A stretch of DNA of 64,000 nt from Kordia algicida (GTDB lineage: Bacteria; Bacteroidota; Bacteroidia; Flavobacteriales; Flavobacteriaceae), in assembly GCF_051013375.1 (NCBI RefSeq), contig NZ_CP142125.1. One strand, 5' to 3'. Positions within the stretch are counted from its first letter, which is position 1. Each line of letters opens with the position of its first letter. A program made the translations under genes and the position numbers. Shown in pieces: positions 49,929-58,646 of the stretch. The notes under the pieces are model-generated. The model did no database searches. It was not told the DNA's origin and saw nothing but the letters and a program-made list of their open reading frames with translations.

Positions 49929-51917
49929 TTAGTTCAACAAAGCATCATCTACAATATTGGGAAGTGTTACTTTTAAATTTGGTTCTACTTCCATAGCGCG
50001 TTTTATCGCAAAAATTGCTTCTTCATTTCGTGCCCAACTGCGTCTTGCGATTCCGTTGTTTACATCCCAAAAAAGCATTGAATGTAATCGTCTTGATGCT
50101 TCTTTACTACCATCAAGAACCATGCCGAAGCCACCATTAATAACTTCGCCCCAACCAACGCCACCACCGTTGTGAATGGATACCCAAGTGGCACCTCTGA
50201 AGCTATCGCCAATAACATTATGAATTGCCATATCTGCCGTGAATTTTGAGCCATCATAAATGTTTGAGGTTTCACGATATGGCGAATCTGTTCCTGAAAC
50301 GTCATGATGATCGCGCCCTAAAATCACAGGTCCAATATCGCCACGCTCAATAGCTTCATTGAAAGCTTGTGCAATTTTCATACGTCCTTCCGAATCAGCA
50401 TAGAGGATTCTAGCTTGCGAACCAACGACCAATTTATTTTCTTGTGCGCCTTTTATCCAACGAATATTATCTGCCATTTGCTGCTGAATTTCCGTTGGTG
50501 AAACTTTCATAATTTCTTCCAAGACTTCACAAGCAATTTGATCTGTTTTGGCTAAATCTTCTGGTTTTCCAGATGCACAAACCCAACGGAAAGGTCCAAA
50601 ACCATAATCGAAACACATTGGTCCCATAATGTCTTGCACATAACTTGGGTATTTGAAATCGATTCCATTTTCTGCCATGACATCCGCACCAGCGCGTGAA
50701 GCTTCTAGCAAAAATGCATTGCCGTAATCAAAAAAGTAGGTTCCTTTTGCAGTATGTTTGTTTACAGTTGCAGCGTGTCTGCGCAACGTTTCTTGTATTT
50801 TTTCTTTAAAAAGTTCAGGGTTGTTCGCCATCATCTCGTTAGATTCCTCATAGGAAAGCCCGATAGGATAATAACCGCCAGCCCAAGGATTGTGTAGCGA
50901 AGTTTGATCGCTTCCCAAATCGACATACACATTTTCTGCATCAAATTTTTCCCAAACATCTACAATGTTTCCTTGGTATGCGATGGAAACTACTTCTTTT
51001 TTTGCCTTTGCGGAATTGACTCTAGTTACCAATTCATCCAAATCATGGATTACTTCATCAACCCAACCTTGTGAATGACGTGTTTCGGTAGCTTTCGGAT
51101 TTACTTCTGCACACACCGTGATGCAACCTGCAATGTTTCCTGCTTTTGGTTGCGCACCGCTCATTCCGCCCAATCCAGCGGTAACAAATAGTTTTCCTTC
51201 CAAACCTTCACCATTTTTGGAAATTTTTCGTCCGCCGTTTAATACCGTAATTGTTGTTCCGTGTACAATTCCTTGCGGTCCGATATACATGTAACTTCCT
51301 GCGGTCATTTGCCCGTATTGTGTCACGCCAAGTGCATTAAATTTTTCCCAGTCATCAGGTTGTGAGTAGTTTGGAATCATCATTCCGTTGGTAACTACAA
51401 CTCTTGGAGCATCTTTATGCGAAGGAAATAAGCCGAGTGGATGACCAGAATACATCACCAAAGTTTGTTCTTCGTTCATTTCAGCCAAATACTGCATTAC
51501 CAATAAGTATTGTGCCCAGTTTTGGAATACGCCACCATTTCCGCCGTAGGTTATCAATTCATGCGGATGTTGCGCTACGGCATAATCCAAATTGTTTTGA
51601 ATCATCAACATGATTGCTTTTGCTTGTGTTGATTTTCCTGGATATTCGTTTATAGGACGCGCGTACATTTTATAATCAGGACGAAAACGATACATATAGA
51701 TTCTTCCATAGGTTTCGAGTTCGTTTTTAAATTCGGGCAATAAAACTTCGTGATGTTTTTTGTCAAAGTAACGTAGTGCATTTCGCAATGCAAGTTTCTT
51801 TTCTTCGGGCGATAATATTTCTTTACGCTTTGGTGCGTGATTGATCGTTGGATCGTATGGTTTTGGATTGGGTAATTCGGTTGGAATTCCTTGTAAAATA
51901 TGTTCTTGTACTGTCAT
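49929..51917 (-). CDS. hutU: urocanate hydratase
   Basis: NAD-dependent second step of histidine breakdown, urocanate to imidazolonepropionate. The protein has 662 residues, about 100 longer than the classical form but normal for the Bacteroidota branch. Visible family blocks: LITYGGNGGVFQNWAQYLL near 122, TAGLGGMSGAQPKAG (NAD contact) near 247, GPFRWVCASG near 456 with the conserved Cys, and SIHNGGGVGWGEVINGGFGMV near 590. No hutH, hutI or hutG lies beside it. Confidence 0.95.
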   Translation of the reverse strand: MTVQEHILQGIPTELPNPKPYDPTINHAPKRKEILSPEEKKLALRNALRYFDKKHHEVLLPEFKNELETYGRIYMYRFRPDYKMYARPINEYPGKSTQAKAIMLMIQNNLDYAVAQHPHELITYGGNGGVFQNWAQYLLVMQYLAEMNEEQTLVMYSGHPLGLFPSHKDAPRVVVTNGMMIPNYSQPDDWEKFNALGVTQYGQMTAGSYMYIGPQGIVHGTTITVLNGGRKISKNGEGLEGKLFVTAGLGGMSGAQPKAGNIAGCITVCAEVNPKATETRHSQGWVDEVIHDLDELVTRVNSAKAKKEVVSIAYQGNIVDVWEKFDAENVYVDLGSDQTSLHNPWAGGYYPIGLSYEESNEMMANNPELFKEKIQETLRRHAATVNKHTAKGTYFFDYGNAFLLEASRAGADVMAENGIDFKYPSYVQDIMGPMCFDYGFGPFRWVCASGKPEDLAKTDQIACEVLEEIMKVSPTEIQQQMADNIRWIKGAQENKLVVGSQARILYADSEGRMKIAQAFNEAIERGDIGPVILGRDHHDVSGTDSPYRETSNIYDGSKFTADMAIHNVIGDSFRGATWVSIHNGGGVGWGEVINGGFGMVLDGSKEASRRLHSMLFWDVNNGIARRSWARNEEAIFAIKRAMEVEPNLKVTLPNIVDDALLN

Positions 51918-52054
51918 TTTTTAAATTAATTGTATAGTTATTCATTATTGTAAAAGCATGTATGTTTCAATACATACTAAGGATAGCGAATATCTACACG
52001 ATGAAATTGTGCAGTAGCTTTTTTATATTTCATAAAGATAAGATCCATGAAAAT
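51918..52054. other. gap between hutU and the DUF5522-like gene
   Basis: This AT-rich region should contain the hutU promoter on the minus strand. I see no clear TAnnTTTG box, RNA structure or gene. Confidence 0.4.
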
Positions 52055-52207
52055 TTATTTTCTTTTTTTATTAAATCCGTACGGACAATGTCTGCAACCG
52101 CTTTCACAACAATAGCCTCTTTTGAGGTGAAATTGCGCTGTAAACACTTTGTAACCTTCGGGCGAAAGATAAAAATCGCCTTCTTCAATGGGAATTAATT
52201 TCTTCAT
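52055..52207 (-). CDS. DUF5522-like small Cys-rich protein
   Basis: A 50-residue protein starting MKKLIPIEEGDFYLSPEGYK. Its centre is GYCCESGCRHCPYGF (about 31-45), a compact set of four Cys and one His that should bind a metal, probably zinc or an Fe-S cluster. I recall this sequence type as DUF5522. A longer plus-strand frame covers the same bases (51962-52198), but the ordered Cys pattern and a natural C-terminus favour the minus strand. Confidence 0.85.
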   Translation of the reverse strand: MKKLIPIEEGDFYLSPEGYKVFTAQFHLKRGYCCESGCRHCPYGFNKKRK

Positions 52208-52242
52208 TTCTACAAAGGTACTTAAATTGGCTCAAATTTTGA

Positions 52243-52581
52243 ATGGCTATTGTTATGGTTTTTGTGTCAAAATATTTAGTGCCAATAGGTTTTCGTGGAA
52301 TTACTTTGTTTCCTTTTATCTTTTTGCGATCTGCGAAAGATAAAGAAAACCATGTTTTGATGCATCATGAACGGATTCATTTGCGACAACAACGAGAATT
52401 GTTAGTACTACCTTTTTATTTTTTGTATTTGTTAGAATGGTTGATACGACTGTGTATTTATCGAGACAGATACACTGCCTATCGTACATTAAGTTTTGAG
52501 CAAGAAGCGTATATAAACGAAAGAGATTTGGATTATTTGAAGAACCGAAAGTTGTTTCAATTTTTGCGGTATATGTGGTAG
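52243..52581 (+). CDS. membrane protein with HExxH motif
   Basis: Protein of 112 residues. HHERIHLRQQRELLVLPFYFLYLLEWLIR (about 41-69) contains a zinc-protease type HExxH (HERIH) next to a membrane helix. Another helix precedes it (about 5-28). It resembles the isolated metal-binding part of M56/M48-type membrane peptidases, without a recognisable third ligand except possibly Glu in FEQEAYINERD. It is transcribed divergently from the DUF5522-like gene. Confidence 0.75.
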   Translation: MAIVMVFVSKYLVPIGFRGITLFPFIFLRSAKDKENHVLMHHERIHLRQQRELLVLPFYFLYLLEWLIRLCIYRDRYTAYRTLSFEQEAYINERDLDYLKNRKLFQFLRYMW

Positions 52582-52642
52582 AAATTTTTTATTGTACATT
52601 TTTTGTCAGGAAAAAAGTAAAAGTAATTTCCAAATTTTACGG

Positions 52643-52650
52643 TATTTTTG
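52643..52650 (+). promoter_or_regulatory. -7 box TATTTTTG almost touching the start codon
   Basis: A TAnnTTTG match that ends only 8 bp before the ATG at 52659. Transcription would start at or within a base or two of the start codon, so the mRNA may be leaderless. Confidence 0.55.
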
Positions 52651-52658
52651 TATGCTGA

Positions 52659-53570
52659 ATGCAGTTTGAAACAGAAAATATACCCATACAAGAAGTTACA
52701 CTAAACTTTACTACAAATGTGCGCTTATTTGTAAAGCGAGAAGATGTAATTCATCCGTTTGTTTCTGGGAATAAATTCAGGAAACTCAAGTACAATCTGG
52801 CGAAAGCCAAAAAAGAAAAACACAATACATTATTGACTTTTGGTGGCGCATTTTCCAATCATATTGCAGCAGTTGCCGCCGCAGGAAAGTTACACGGATT
52901 CAACACTATCGGCATTATTAGAGGAGAAGAATTAATCCACAAAATTGACAGCAATCCAACCTTAAAGTTTGCTCAGAAAAACGGCATGCAGTTTAAATTT
53001 GTGACACGTGAAGTGTATCGCGAAAAAACAGCTGAAACATTTTTAGCACAATTAACGGACGAGTTTGGACGTTTCTATAATATTCCAGAAGGCGGAACGA
53101 ATGCATTAGCGGTTCAAGGTTGTGCTGAAATTATCACGGAAAACGAACAAAAATTTGATACAGTTTGTTGTGCTGTAGGAACTGGCGGAACAATCGCAGG
53201 AATTTGCAATGGCGCGTTTTCACACCAACAAATACTAGGTTTTCCAGCATTGAAAGGTGATTTTTTAGCAGCAGAAATTTCAAAACTCACGAACAAACGA
53301 AATTGGAAGTTGATAACTGATTATCATTTTGGCGGATACGGGAAAGTTTCAGACAAATTGGTCACGTTTATCAATCAATTTAAACAACAAACAAACATTC
53401 CGCTAGATCCAATTTACACAGGAAAAATGCTTTATGGAATCATAGATTTGATTAAAAATGGACATTTTGCCAAACAAAACCGTATTTTAGCAATTCATTC
53501 TGGTGGTTTGCAAGGAATTGAAGGGATGAACCAGAAATTACAACGAAAAGGACAAAAAACGATCGAATAA
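52659..53570 (+). CDS. ACC deaminase / D-cysteine desulfhydrase family enzyme
   Basis: PLP enzyme of 303 residues (fold type II). The cofactor Lys is in SGNKFRKLKYNL near 37, followed by TFGGAFSNHIAAVAAAGKLHG. The phosphate-binding loop is CCAVGTGGTIAGI near 168, and IHSGGLQG lies at the end. Proteins of this set act on 1-aminocyclopropane-1-carboxylate or on D-cysteine; the sequence alone does not decide. Starts upstream are not available because a stop lies just before. The glucosaminidase gene follows 4 bp later. Confidence 0.88.
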   Translation: MQFETENIPIQEVTLNFTTNVRLFVKREDVIHPFVSGNKFRKLKYNLAKAKKEKHNTLLTFGGAFSNHIAAVAAAGKLHGFNTIGIIRGEELIHKIDSNPTLKFAQKNGMQFKFVTREVYREKTAETFLAQLTDEFGRFYNIPEGGTNALAVQGCAEIITENEQKFDTVCCAVGTGGTIAGICNGAFSHQQILGFPALKGDFLAAEISKLTNKRNWKLITDYHFGGYGKVSDKLVTFINQFKQQTNIPLDPIYTGKMLYGIIDLIKNGHFAKQNRILAIHSGGLQGIEGMNQKLQRKGQKTIE

Positions 53571-53574
53571 GCAA

Positions 53575-54423
53575 ATGAAGAAACAACTTATTTATACACT
53601 TTTGGGTTTATTGATTTTATCGAGTTGCGGAACACAAAAACGTGTTTCTAAAACGAAAAAACGAACAAAGAAAACTACGCGTGTTGTCAAAACTACAACA
53701 CCTAAAAAAGAACCTGTTGTGGTGGAAACTACTCCTGAAGTACCTGAAAAAACACCAAAATCAGTTAAAAATTCTAACAAGAGCGCGACGGTCGTATATA
53801 TTGAAACGTATAGCGAAGTGGCTAAAAAAGAAATGGAACTTCACGGAATTCCTGCAAGTATTACGCTAGCACAAGGAATTTTGGAATCAGGTTCTGGAAA
53901 AGGTGAGTTGACCATGCGTTCTAACAATCATTTCGGTATCAAATGTCACCGAGGTTGGAAAGGACAACGCGTGTATCATGATGATGATGAAGATCAGGAA
54001 TGTTTTAGAAAATATGCCAATCCTGCATATTCCTTTACCGATCACTCATTGTTTTTAACGGGAAGATCGCGTTATGCAAGTTTGTTTAAATTGCCAAAAG
54101 ACGATTATAAAGGTTGGGCAAAAGGATTGAAAAAGGCAGGATACGCAACCGATCGTAAATATCCTAAAAAACTCATCGCATTGATTGAACGGTACGAATT
54201 GTATAAATATGATGCTGAAGTTTTAGGGAAAAAACCTGAAGATGCTAAAAAAGTAACGACACATAACGATCGTTACACAGTTTCAAAAGGTGATACATTG
54301 TACAGTATTGCTAGAAAACACAAGATAACTGTCGCAAAATTAAAATCTTTAAACGGACTTGAAAGCAATGAAATTTTTGTGGGACAAGTATTGTTTGTAA
54401 AACCACTTCCAAAAGATTTTTAG
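53575..54423 (+). CDS. glucosaminidase-LysM lipoprotein
   Basis: Peptidoglycan hydrolase of 282 residues. The lipoprotein signal ends ILSSCGTQ (Cys near 19), then a Lys/Thr-rich linker. The glucosaminidase domain covers about 72-215: TLAQGILESGSGKGELTMRS with the catalytic Glu, then NNHFGIKCHRGWKG. A C-terminal LysM is at about 235-278 (YTVSKGDTLYSIARKHKI). It starts 4 bp after the previous stop, so they are co-transcribed; hemL follows 28 bp later. Confidence 0.95.
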   Translation: MKKQLIYTLLGLLILSSCGTQKRVSKTKKRTKKTTRVVKTTTPKKEPVVVETTPEVPEKTPKSVKNSNKSATVVYIETYSEVAKKEMELHGIPASITLAQGILESGSGKGELTMRSNNHFGIKCHRGWKGQRVYHDDDEDQECFRKYANPAYSFTDHSLFLTGRSRYASLFKLPKDDYKGWAKGLKKAGYATDRKYPKKLIALIERYELYKYDAEVLGKKPEDAKKVTTHNDRYTVSKGDTLYSIARKHKITVAKLKSLNGLESNEIFVGQVLFVKPLPKDF

Positions 54424-54451
54424 TCAAATAAAAAAAATAGAACATACAGAC

Positions 54452-55738
54452 ATGGAATATAAACGTAGCAGTGCGTTATTTGCGGAAGCACAAAAAGTGA
54501 TTCCTGGCGGTGTAAATTCACCTGTTCGTGCATTTAAAGCCGTTGGTGGCACGCCAATTTTTGTAAAAGAAGCAAAAGGAGCTTACATTATTGATGAAGA
54601 TGATAAGCAATATATAGAATATATTAATTCTTGGGGACCGATGATTTTGGGTCACGCACACAAACCTGTGATTGATGCTGTTGTGGAGAAAGCCAAGAAA
54701 GGAACTTCCTTTGGAATGCCAACCGAAATTGAAACGAAAATTGCTGAATTGGCAGTTTCTATGGTGCCAAATATCGATATGATTCGCTTTGTAAATAGCG
54801 GAACAGAAGCGTGTATGAGCGCCGTTCGTTTGGCAAGAGGTTACACAGGGAAAGATAAAATGATAAAATTTGCAGGTTGTTATCACGGACATAGCGATGC
54901 CTTTTTAATTCAAGCAGGAAGCGGTGCTGTGACTTTTGGAAGTCCAAACAGTCCAGGTGTCACCCAAGGAACTGCAAAAGATACCTTACTAGCACGTTAC
55001 AATGATTTGGAAAATGTAAAAGAAATTATTTTACAAAATGAAGGCGAAATTGCCTGTATTATCATTGAACCTGTTGCAGGAAATATGGGTTGTATTCCGC
55101 CTGTCGCAGGATTTTTAGAAGGTTTGCGCGCATTGTGTGACGAACATAATATTTTGCTGGTTTTTGATGAAGTGATGACTGGTTTCCGATTGGCAAAAGG
55201 TGGCGTGCAAGAATTACTTGGCATACACGCAGATATTGTTTGCTTTGGAAAAGTGATTGGTGGCGGATTGCCCGTTGGAGCTTTTGCCGCACGCAAAGAA
55301 ATTATGAGTTATTTGGCGCCGTTAGGACCAGTATATCAAGCAGGAACTTTGAGTGGAAATCCGCTCGCAATGGCAGCAGGATTGGCAATGTTGGAAGAAT
55401 TGAATGCGAAAGATGAAATATTTACAAGCTTGCAAAAGAAAACTGAATATTTACACAAAGGAATTGCTGAGGTGTTGACAGCCGCAAACGTAACGCATCA
55501 AATTAATAGAATTGGTTCCATGATTTCCGTACATTTCTGTGAAGAACCTGTAATTGATTTTGCGTCTTCTGCCAAAGGAAACAACGATTCGTTTAAGAAG
55601 TTTTTCCACGGATTGTTAGACAAAGGAATTTACATTGCGCCATCGGCTTTTGAAACTTGGTTTTTATCAGATGCGTTGTCGTATGAAGATTTAGACAAAA
55701 CAATTCAAGCAGTAAAAGAAGTTGCTGGAGAATTGTAA
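54452..55738 (+). CDS. hemL: glutamate-1-semialdehyde 2,1-aminomutase
   Basis: Forms 5-aminolevulinate for haem. The protein has 428 residues, the family length. The start motif VIPGGVNSPVRAFKAVGG is at about 14-31. The PLP lysine is Lys267 in FGKVIGGGLPVGAF. MIRFVNSGTEACMSAVRLAR and GTLSGNPLAMAAG are intact. It lies at the end of a three-gene unit and is closed by a bidirectional terminator. Confidence 0.98.
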   Translation: MEYKRSSALFAEAQKVIPGGVNSPVRAFKAVGGTPIFVKEAKGAYIIDEDDKQYIEYINSWGPMILGHAHKPVIDAVVEKAKKGTSFGMPTEIETKIAELAVSMVPNIDMIRFVNSGTEACMSAVRLARGYTGKDKMIKFAGCYHGHSDAFLIQAGSGAVTFGSPNSPGVTQGTAKDTLLARYNDLENVKEIILQNEGEIACIIIEPVAGNMGCIPPVAGFLEGLRALCDEHNILLVFDEVMTGFRLAKGGVQELLGIHADIVCFGKVIGGGLPVGAFAARKEIMSYLAPLGPVYQAGTLSGNPLAMAAGLAMLEELNAKDEIFTSLQKKTEYLHKGIAEVLTAANVTHQINRIGSMISVHFCEEPVIDFASSAKGNNDSFKKFFHGLLDKGIYIAPSAFETWFLSDALSYEDLDKTIQAVKEVAGEL

Positions 55739-55778
55739 ATATGTTGCTTAGACATTTTATTTAAAAAATAAACTCATA

Positions 55779-55806
55779 AAAAAACTCGGCAATTTGCCGA
55801 GTTTTT
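55779..55806. terminator. bidirectional terminator hemL / 55839-56168
   Basis: AAAAACTCGGC pairs with GCCGAGTTTTT around AATTT, with A and T runs on both sides. It serves the two convergent genes. Confidence 0.9.
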
Positions 55807-55838
55807 CTTTTATGTTTTGTGGAGAGGATTTATGATTC

Positions 55839-56168
55839 TTAACCTCGTCCTCTTTCTAATTTTTGCTGACGTTCTTTGTCTTTCACAAAACTAGCTTTGA
55901 ATTTTTTCTGTTGTCCAGGTTCTAAAATAGTGCTGATTTGACTTCTTACTTTATCTAAAGCAATTTCGGTATCAACGCGATTTTCTTTTACATACGCTAA
56001 ATAAATCGTGTAAACTTGTTTCACTTGCGCATCAGAAAGCTCTATTTTTTTCGCTAGTTCTAGGGTTTTCATTTTTGCTTTAATTTCAGGAGTTTCCTGC
56101 GCTGTAGCAGTGTTCATTCCTAAAAATAAAATACATACAAAAGTAAGTAGTGTAATATATTTTTTCAT
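55839..56168 (-). CDS. small periplasmic helical protein
   Basis: Protein of 109 residues with a signal peptide (cleavage after TATAQ near 24). The mature part is helical and contains LSDAQVKQVYTIYLAYV and ILEPGQQKKFKA. This LxxxQ/EpgQ arrangement recalls the LTxxQ (Spy/CpxP-like) type seen in its neighbour. A chaperone-like or stress role can only be suspected. It reads towards hemL. Confidence 0.78.
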   Translation of the reverse strand: MKKYITLLTFVCILFLGMNTATAQETPEIKAKMKTLELAKKIELSDAQVKQVYTIYLAYVKENRVDTEIALDKVRSQISTILEPGQQKKFKASFVKDKERQQKLERGRG

Positions 56169-56230
56169 AACTGTTGGTTGGTGTTAGCTAAATAATAACT
56201 CAATATTACTAAAATTGTCTAGAAATAACA

Positions 56231-56258
56231 AAAAAGAGAAGCTTTTTAACTTCTCTTT
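56231..56258 (-). terminator. terminator of the 56267-56731 gene
   Basis: On the minus strand AAAGAGAAG pairs with CTTCTCTTT around TTAAAAAG, followed by T residues, just after the stop codon. Confidence 0.85.
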
Positions 56259-56266
56259 CTTCGTGT

Positions 56267-56731
56267 TTACTGCTTTCTACCTTTGTGCTTTCCCTTCTTT
56301 CCTTTTTTGCCTTTTCCTCTGCGGGCTTGCATTTTCTCCCATCTTTCGTATTGTTCAGTCGAAAGAATCTTCTTCATACTTTTCTTGTATGCAATTTTGG
56401 CATCCATGCGTTCATTCAGCATTTGGTAGCGTTCTTCAGCAGTAGGTTTTTCTCCTTTTTCTTTTTTTGCTTTGTGTGCTTCTCTTTTCGCTTTGCGTGT
56501 TTTAGCAACTTCGGTATTTAAAGCTAAAATTTGTTGTTGTTGATTATCTGATAAATCTAAAGCTAATGTCAACTTCTTTGTCTGTAACGTTGCTTGTTGT
56601 TCAGGAGTCAAATCTTGCATAAAATCCTTCTTCATTTCCTTTCGTTCTTTTCTATCTTTGCGATCGTGACCTTCTTGTGCAACTGCATTTAAAGTACATA
56701 ATATCGCCAATGCATAAATGATTTTTTTCAT
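56267..56731 (-). CDS. LTxxQ-like basic periplasmic protein (DUF4890-like)
   Basis: Protein of 154 residues with a signal peptide (cleavage after NAVAQ near 19). A charged helical body contains DLTPEQQATLQTKKL and LDLSDNQQQQILALN, and ILSTEQYERWEKM closes the domain. The final 20 residues are almost all Gly/Lys/Arg. The repeated L-T/S-x-x-Q pattern is typical of Spy-related and DUF4890 proteins. Function unknown. Both small genes here have separate terminators and are probably expressed independently. Confidence 0.85.
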   Translation of the reverse strand: MKKIIYALAILCTLNAVAQEGHDRKDRKERKEMKKDFMQDLTPEQQATLQTKKLTLALDLSDNQQQQILALNTEVAKTRKAKREAHKAKKEKGEKPTAEERYQMLNERMDAKIAYKKSMKKILSTEQYERWEKMQARRGKGKKGKKGKHKGRKQ

Positions 56732-56888
56732 GTGTTTTATTCTTTTAAATATTTGCTTCTAGGACTTTTGTAATTGGAAAAGGTTTAATAAAATTTTCTT
56801 TTTGGCAATTGTTTAACAGTCTTTATGTTCTCGTTAACGATTCTTATTTGCTGAAATTCTTTTCTTTGAGAATCATCAACAACCAACT

Positions 56889-57176
56889 ATGAAATACATT
56901 ACATATGTCTTTTTTTATGCGCGCGAATTATTAGTGCTTTCCATATTTTTAACCGTTATGTATGTGGTGTGTCATCTATCTGGACTTTCCATATTGCCTT
57001 TTGTGATTGTTGCAAAATTGATCTTACCCATGGTGTTTTTCATCACTAAAAAAATGAACGATCATAGCACCTTATATTTTTTATACAATCTTGGCATGCG
57101 CAATCGTACGATTTTATTGTTACTTTATTTTTTCACTACTGTAGATGTGTTTCTGCTGCAATTCATCCTTAGTTAA
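56889..57176 (+). CDS. small membrane protein paired with an ABC ATPase
   Basis: Protein of 95 residues with three predicted membrane helices (about 8-33, 36-51 and 72-93). There is no signal or known motif. The stop is followed after one base by the ATG of an ABC ATPase gene, so the two are coupled. It could be a minimal permease or an accessory. The helix content is well below that of a normal ABC permease, even as a dimer. Confidence 0.8.
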   Translation: MKYITYVFFYARELLVLSIFLTVMYVVCHLSGLSILPFVIVAKLILPMVFFITKKMNDHSTLYFLYNLGMRNRTILLLLYFFTTVDVFLLQFILS

Positions 57177-57177
57177 T

Positions 57178-57834
57178 ATGTTGGAAGTTGACAACATAGA
57201 AAAGTATTACGGTAGCGTTCAAATATTGTACGGTGTATATTTGAAGGCGGAAGAAGGTGAAATTACAGGAATCTTAGGTAGCAATGGTTGTGGAAAAAGT
57301 ACGTTGTTGAAGATTATTTTTGGTTCGCTCAAATCAAAATACAAATTGATTAAAGTTGATGGAACTGTGATTCGGCAGAAGCTGTATGCAACCGGAATTG
57401 TCAAATATTTGCCACAACATAACTTTATTCCTGAGTTTCTATCCATTCGGAAAGCGTTGCAATTGTATGACGTTTCAGAAACAGATTTTCATGATTTCTT
57501 TGTTGAAGAAAATTTTAATTTATCACAAAAATTTGGAAACCTTTCTGGCGGACAACGCAGAATTGCAGAAGTATTTTTGACGTTAAAAACGCCTTCACGC
57601 ATCATTTTGCTCGACGAACCTTTTTCGCACATTTCGCCTGTGCAAGTAGAAGCAATCAAGCAACTCATGCAAGTAGAAAAGCAACACAAAATGATTGTTA
57701 TTACCGATCATTTATATCGAGAAATTACCGAAGTTTCTGATGTGATTTACTTAATCAAAAACGGAAGCTCCAAACGAATTGAAAAACTTACCGAATTGGA
57801 AGATTATAAATATATCTCTGTCGGGAGTTTGTAG
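57178..57834 (+). CDS. ABC transporter ATP-binding protein
   Basis: Protein of 218 residues starting at the ATG one base after the previous stop (a longer TTG frame would overlap the membrane gene). Walker A GSNGCGKST is at residues 34-42. The signature is LSGGQRR near 130 and Walker B is RIILLDEPF near 150. The H-loop is VITDHLYRE. All catalytic motifs are intact. The arrangement resembles LptB/LivF-type ATPases in size, but the substrate is unknown. The only partner nearby is the 95-residue membrane protein. Confidence 0.9.
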   Translation: MLEVDNIEKYYGSVQILYGVYLKAEEGEITGILGSNGCGKSTLLKIIFGSLKSKYKLIKVDGTVIRQKLYATGIVKYLPQHNFIPEFLSIRKALQLYDVSETDFHDFFVEENFNLSQKFGNLSGGQRRIAEVFLTLKTPSRIILLDEPFSHISPVQVEAIKQLMQVEKQHKMIVITDHLYREITEVSDVIYLIKNGSSKRIEKLTELEDYKYISVGSL

Positions 57835-57857
57835 AATTGTGGCAACTCCTTTTTATT

Positions 57858-58070
57858 TTATAAATATTTACTAGGCGAATAACTAATAGTACTTGCCAAA
57901 GCATCTACAAAAGATTCGCCTTCGGTTTTATATTTTTCTACTTCTTCAGGAGTTAGTTTGTGTTCAATCTCATAAATACCAATCATTCCACAAATGACAG
58001 TCAATGTATATGTGCCAACATCATTAATGAAAAAGGTATATTTCCAATCTTTCTGCAAAAGTACTTTCAT
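57858..58070 (-). CDS. small protein of unknown function
   Basis: Protein of 70 residues, mixed alpha/beta with no signal. It has a YTFFINDVGTYTLTVICGMIGIYEIEHKL stretch and an acidic helix LTPEEVEKYKTEGESFVDAL. It sits 21 bp downstream of the GDYXXLXY gene on the same strand and may be the third gene of that unit. I recognise no family. Confidence 0.72.
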   Translation of the reverse strand: MKVLLQKDWKYTFFINDVGTYTLTVICGMIGIYEIEHKLTPEEVEKYKTEGESFVDALASTISYSPSKYL

Positions 58071-58091
58071 AGTTCTGATAATTTGAAAAAG

Positions 58092-58646
58092 TTACTTCTC
58101 AACGGCATCTTTCAGTGATTTTCCATCAATAATTACATCGGTCAATACATGTGTACCATCTTTAATATGGACAATTGCATATGCATTTTGTTTTTCGCTG
58201 TCTCTATTATTGTCCCAATACAAACGCTCTGCATCATACGCTTTCGATTCTTCCATATAGTAAGTGCTAAAAGGCAAATCAAAATAAACTTTTCCAGCAT
58301 AATGACTGCTTGTTTCTACTTTTACATAATCAAATTCGCTGTTAGGTAACAATTCTTTTGATAAGGTTTCTAGTACAGCAAATCCATTTTCATCTTTCGA
58401 AAAATACGCGTATACATCATTGTTATACTGTAAACTTTCATCATCTGTTTCATACGAACTAATGTTAAAGCGCAAGGTTACATATTTTCCGCGAAACGGA
58501 TCACTTGGATCAATTGGTGCAGTTCTGAATTTGTATACATTGTCTGAAGCAATGGTTTGTTCGTATTTAAAAATTGTTTGTGCGGAAGCAGCAATTTGTG
58601 CCACAACCATAATTCCAAAAAGGATGTATATATATGTTTTTTTCAT
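58092..58646 (-). CDS. GDYXXLXY-domain protein
   Basis: Protein of 184 residues with one N-terminal membrane anchor or signal (about 4-22). The extracytoplasmic domain has the family motif in the form PFRGKYVTLRF at about 50-60. These proteins are normally encoded directly after DUF2157 membrane proteins, as here: the ATG overlaps the upstream stop by four bases. The pair is of unknown function. Confidence 0.9.
   Translation of the reverse strand: MKKTYIYILFGIMVVAQIAASAQTIFKYEQTIASDNVYKFRTAPIDPSDPFRGKYVTLRFNISSYETDDESLQYNNDVYAYFSKDENGFAVLETLSKELLPNSEFDYVKVETSSHYAGKVYFDLPFSTYYMEESKAYDAERLYWDNNRDSEKQNAYAIVHIKDGTHVLTDVIIDGKSLKDAVEK

Noticed and set aside
51962..52198. 78-codon plus-strand ORF
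   Set aside because: Antisense to the DUF5522-like Cys-rich gene at 52055-52207, which has a conserved-looking metal-binding pattern.
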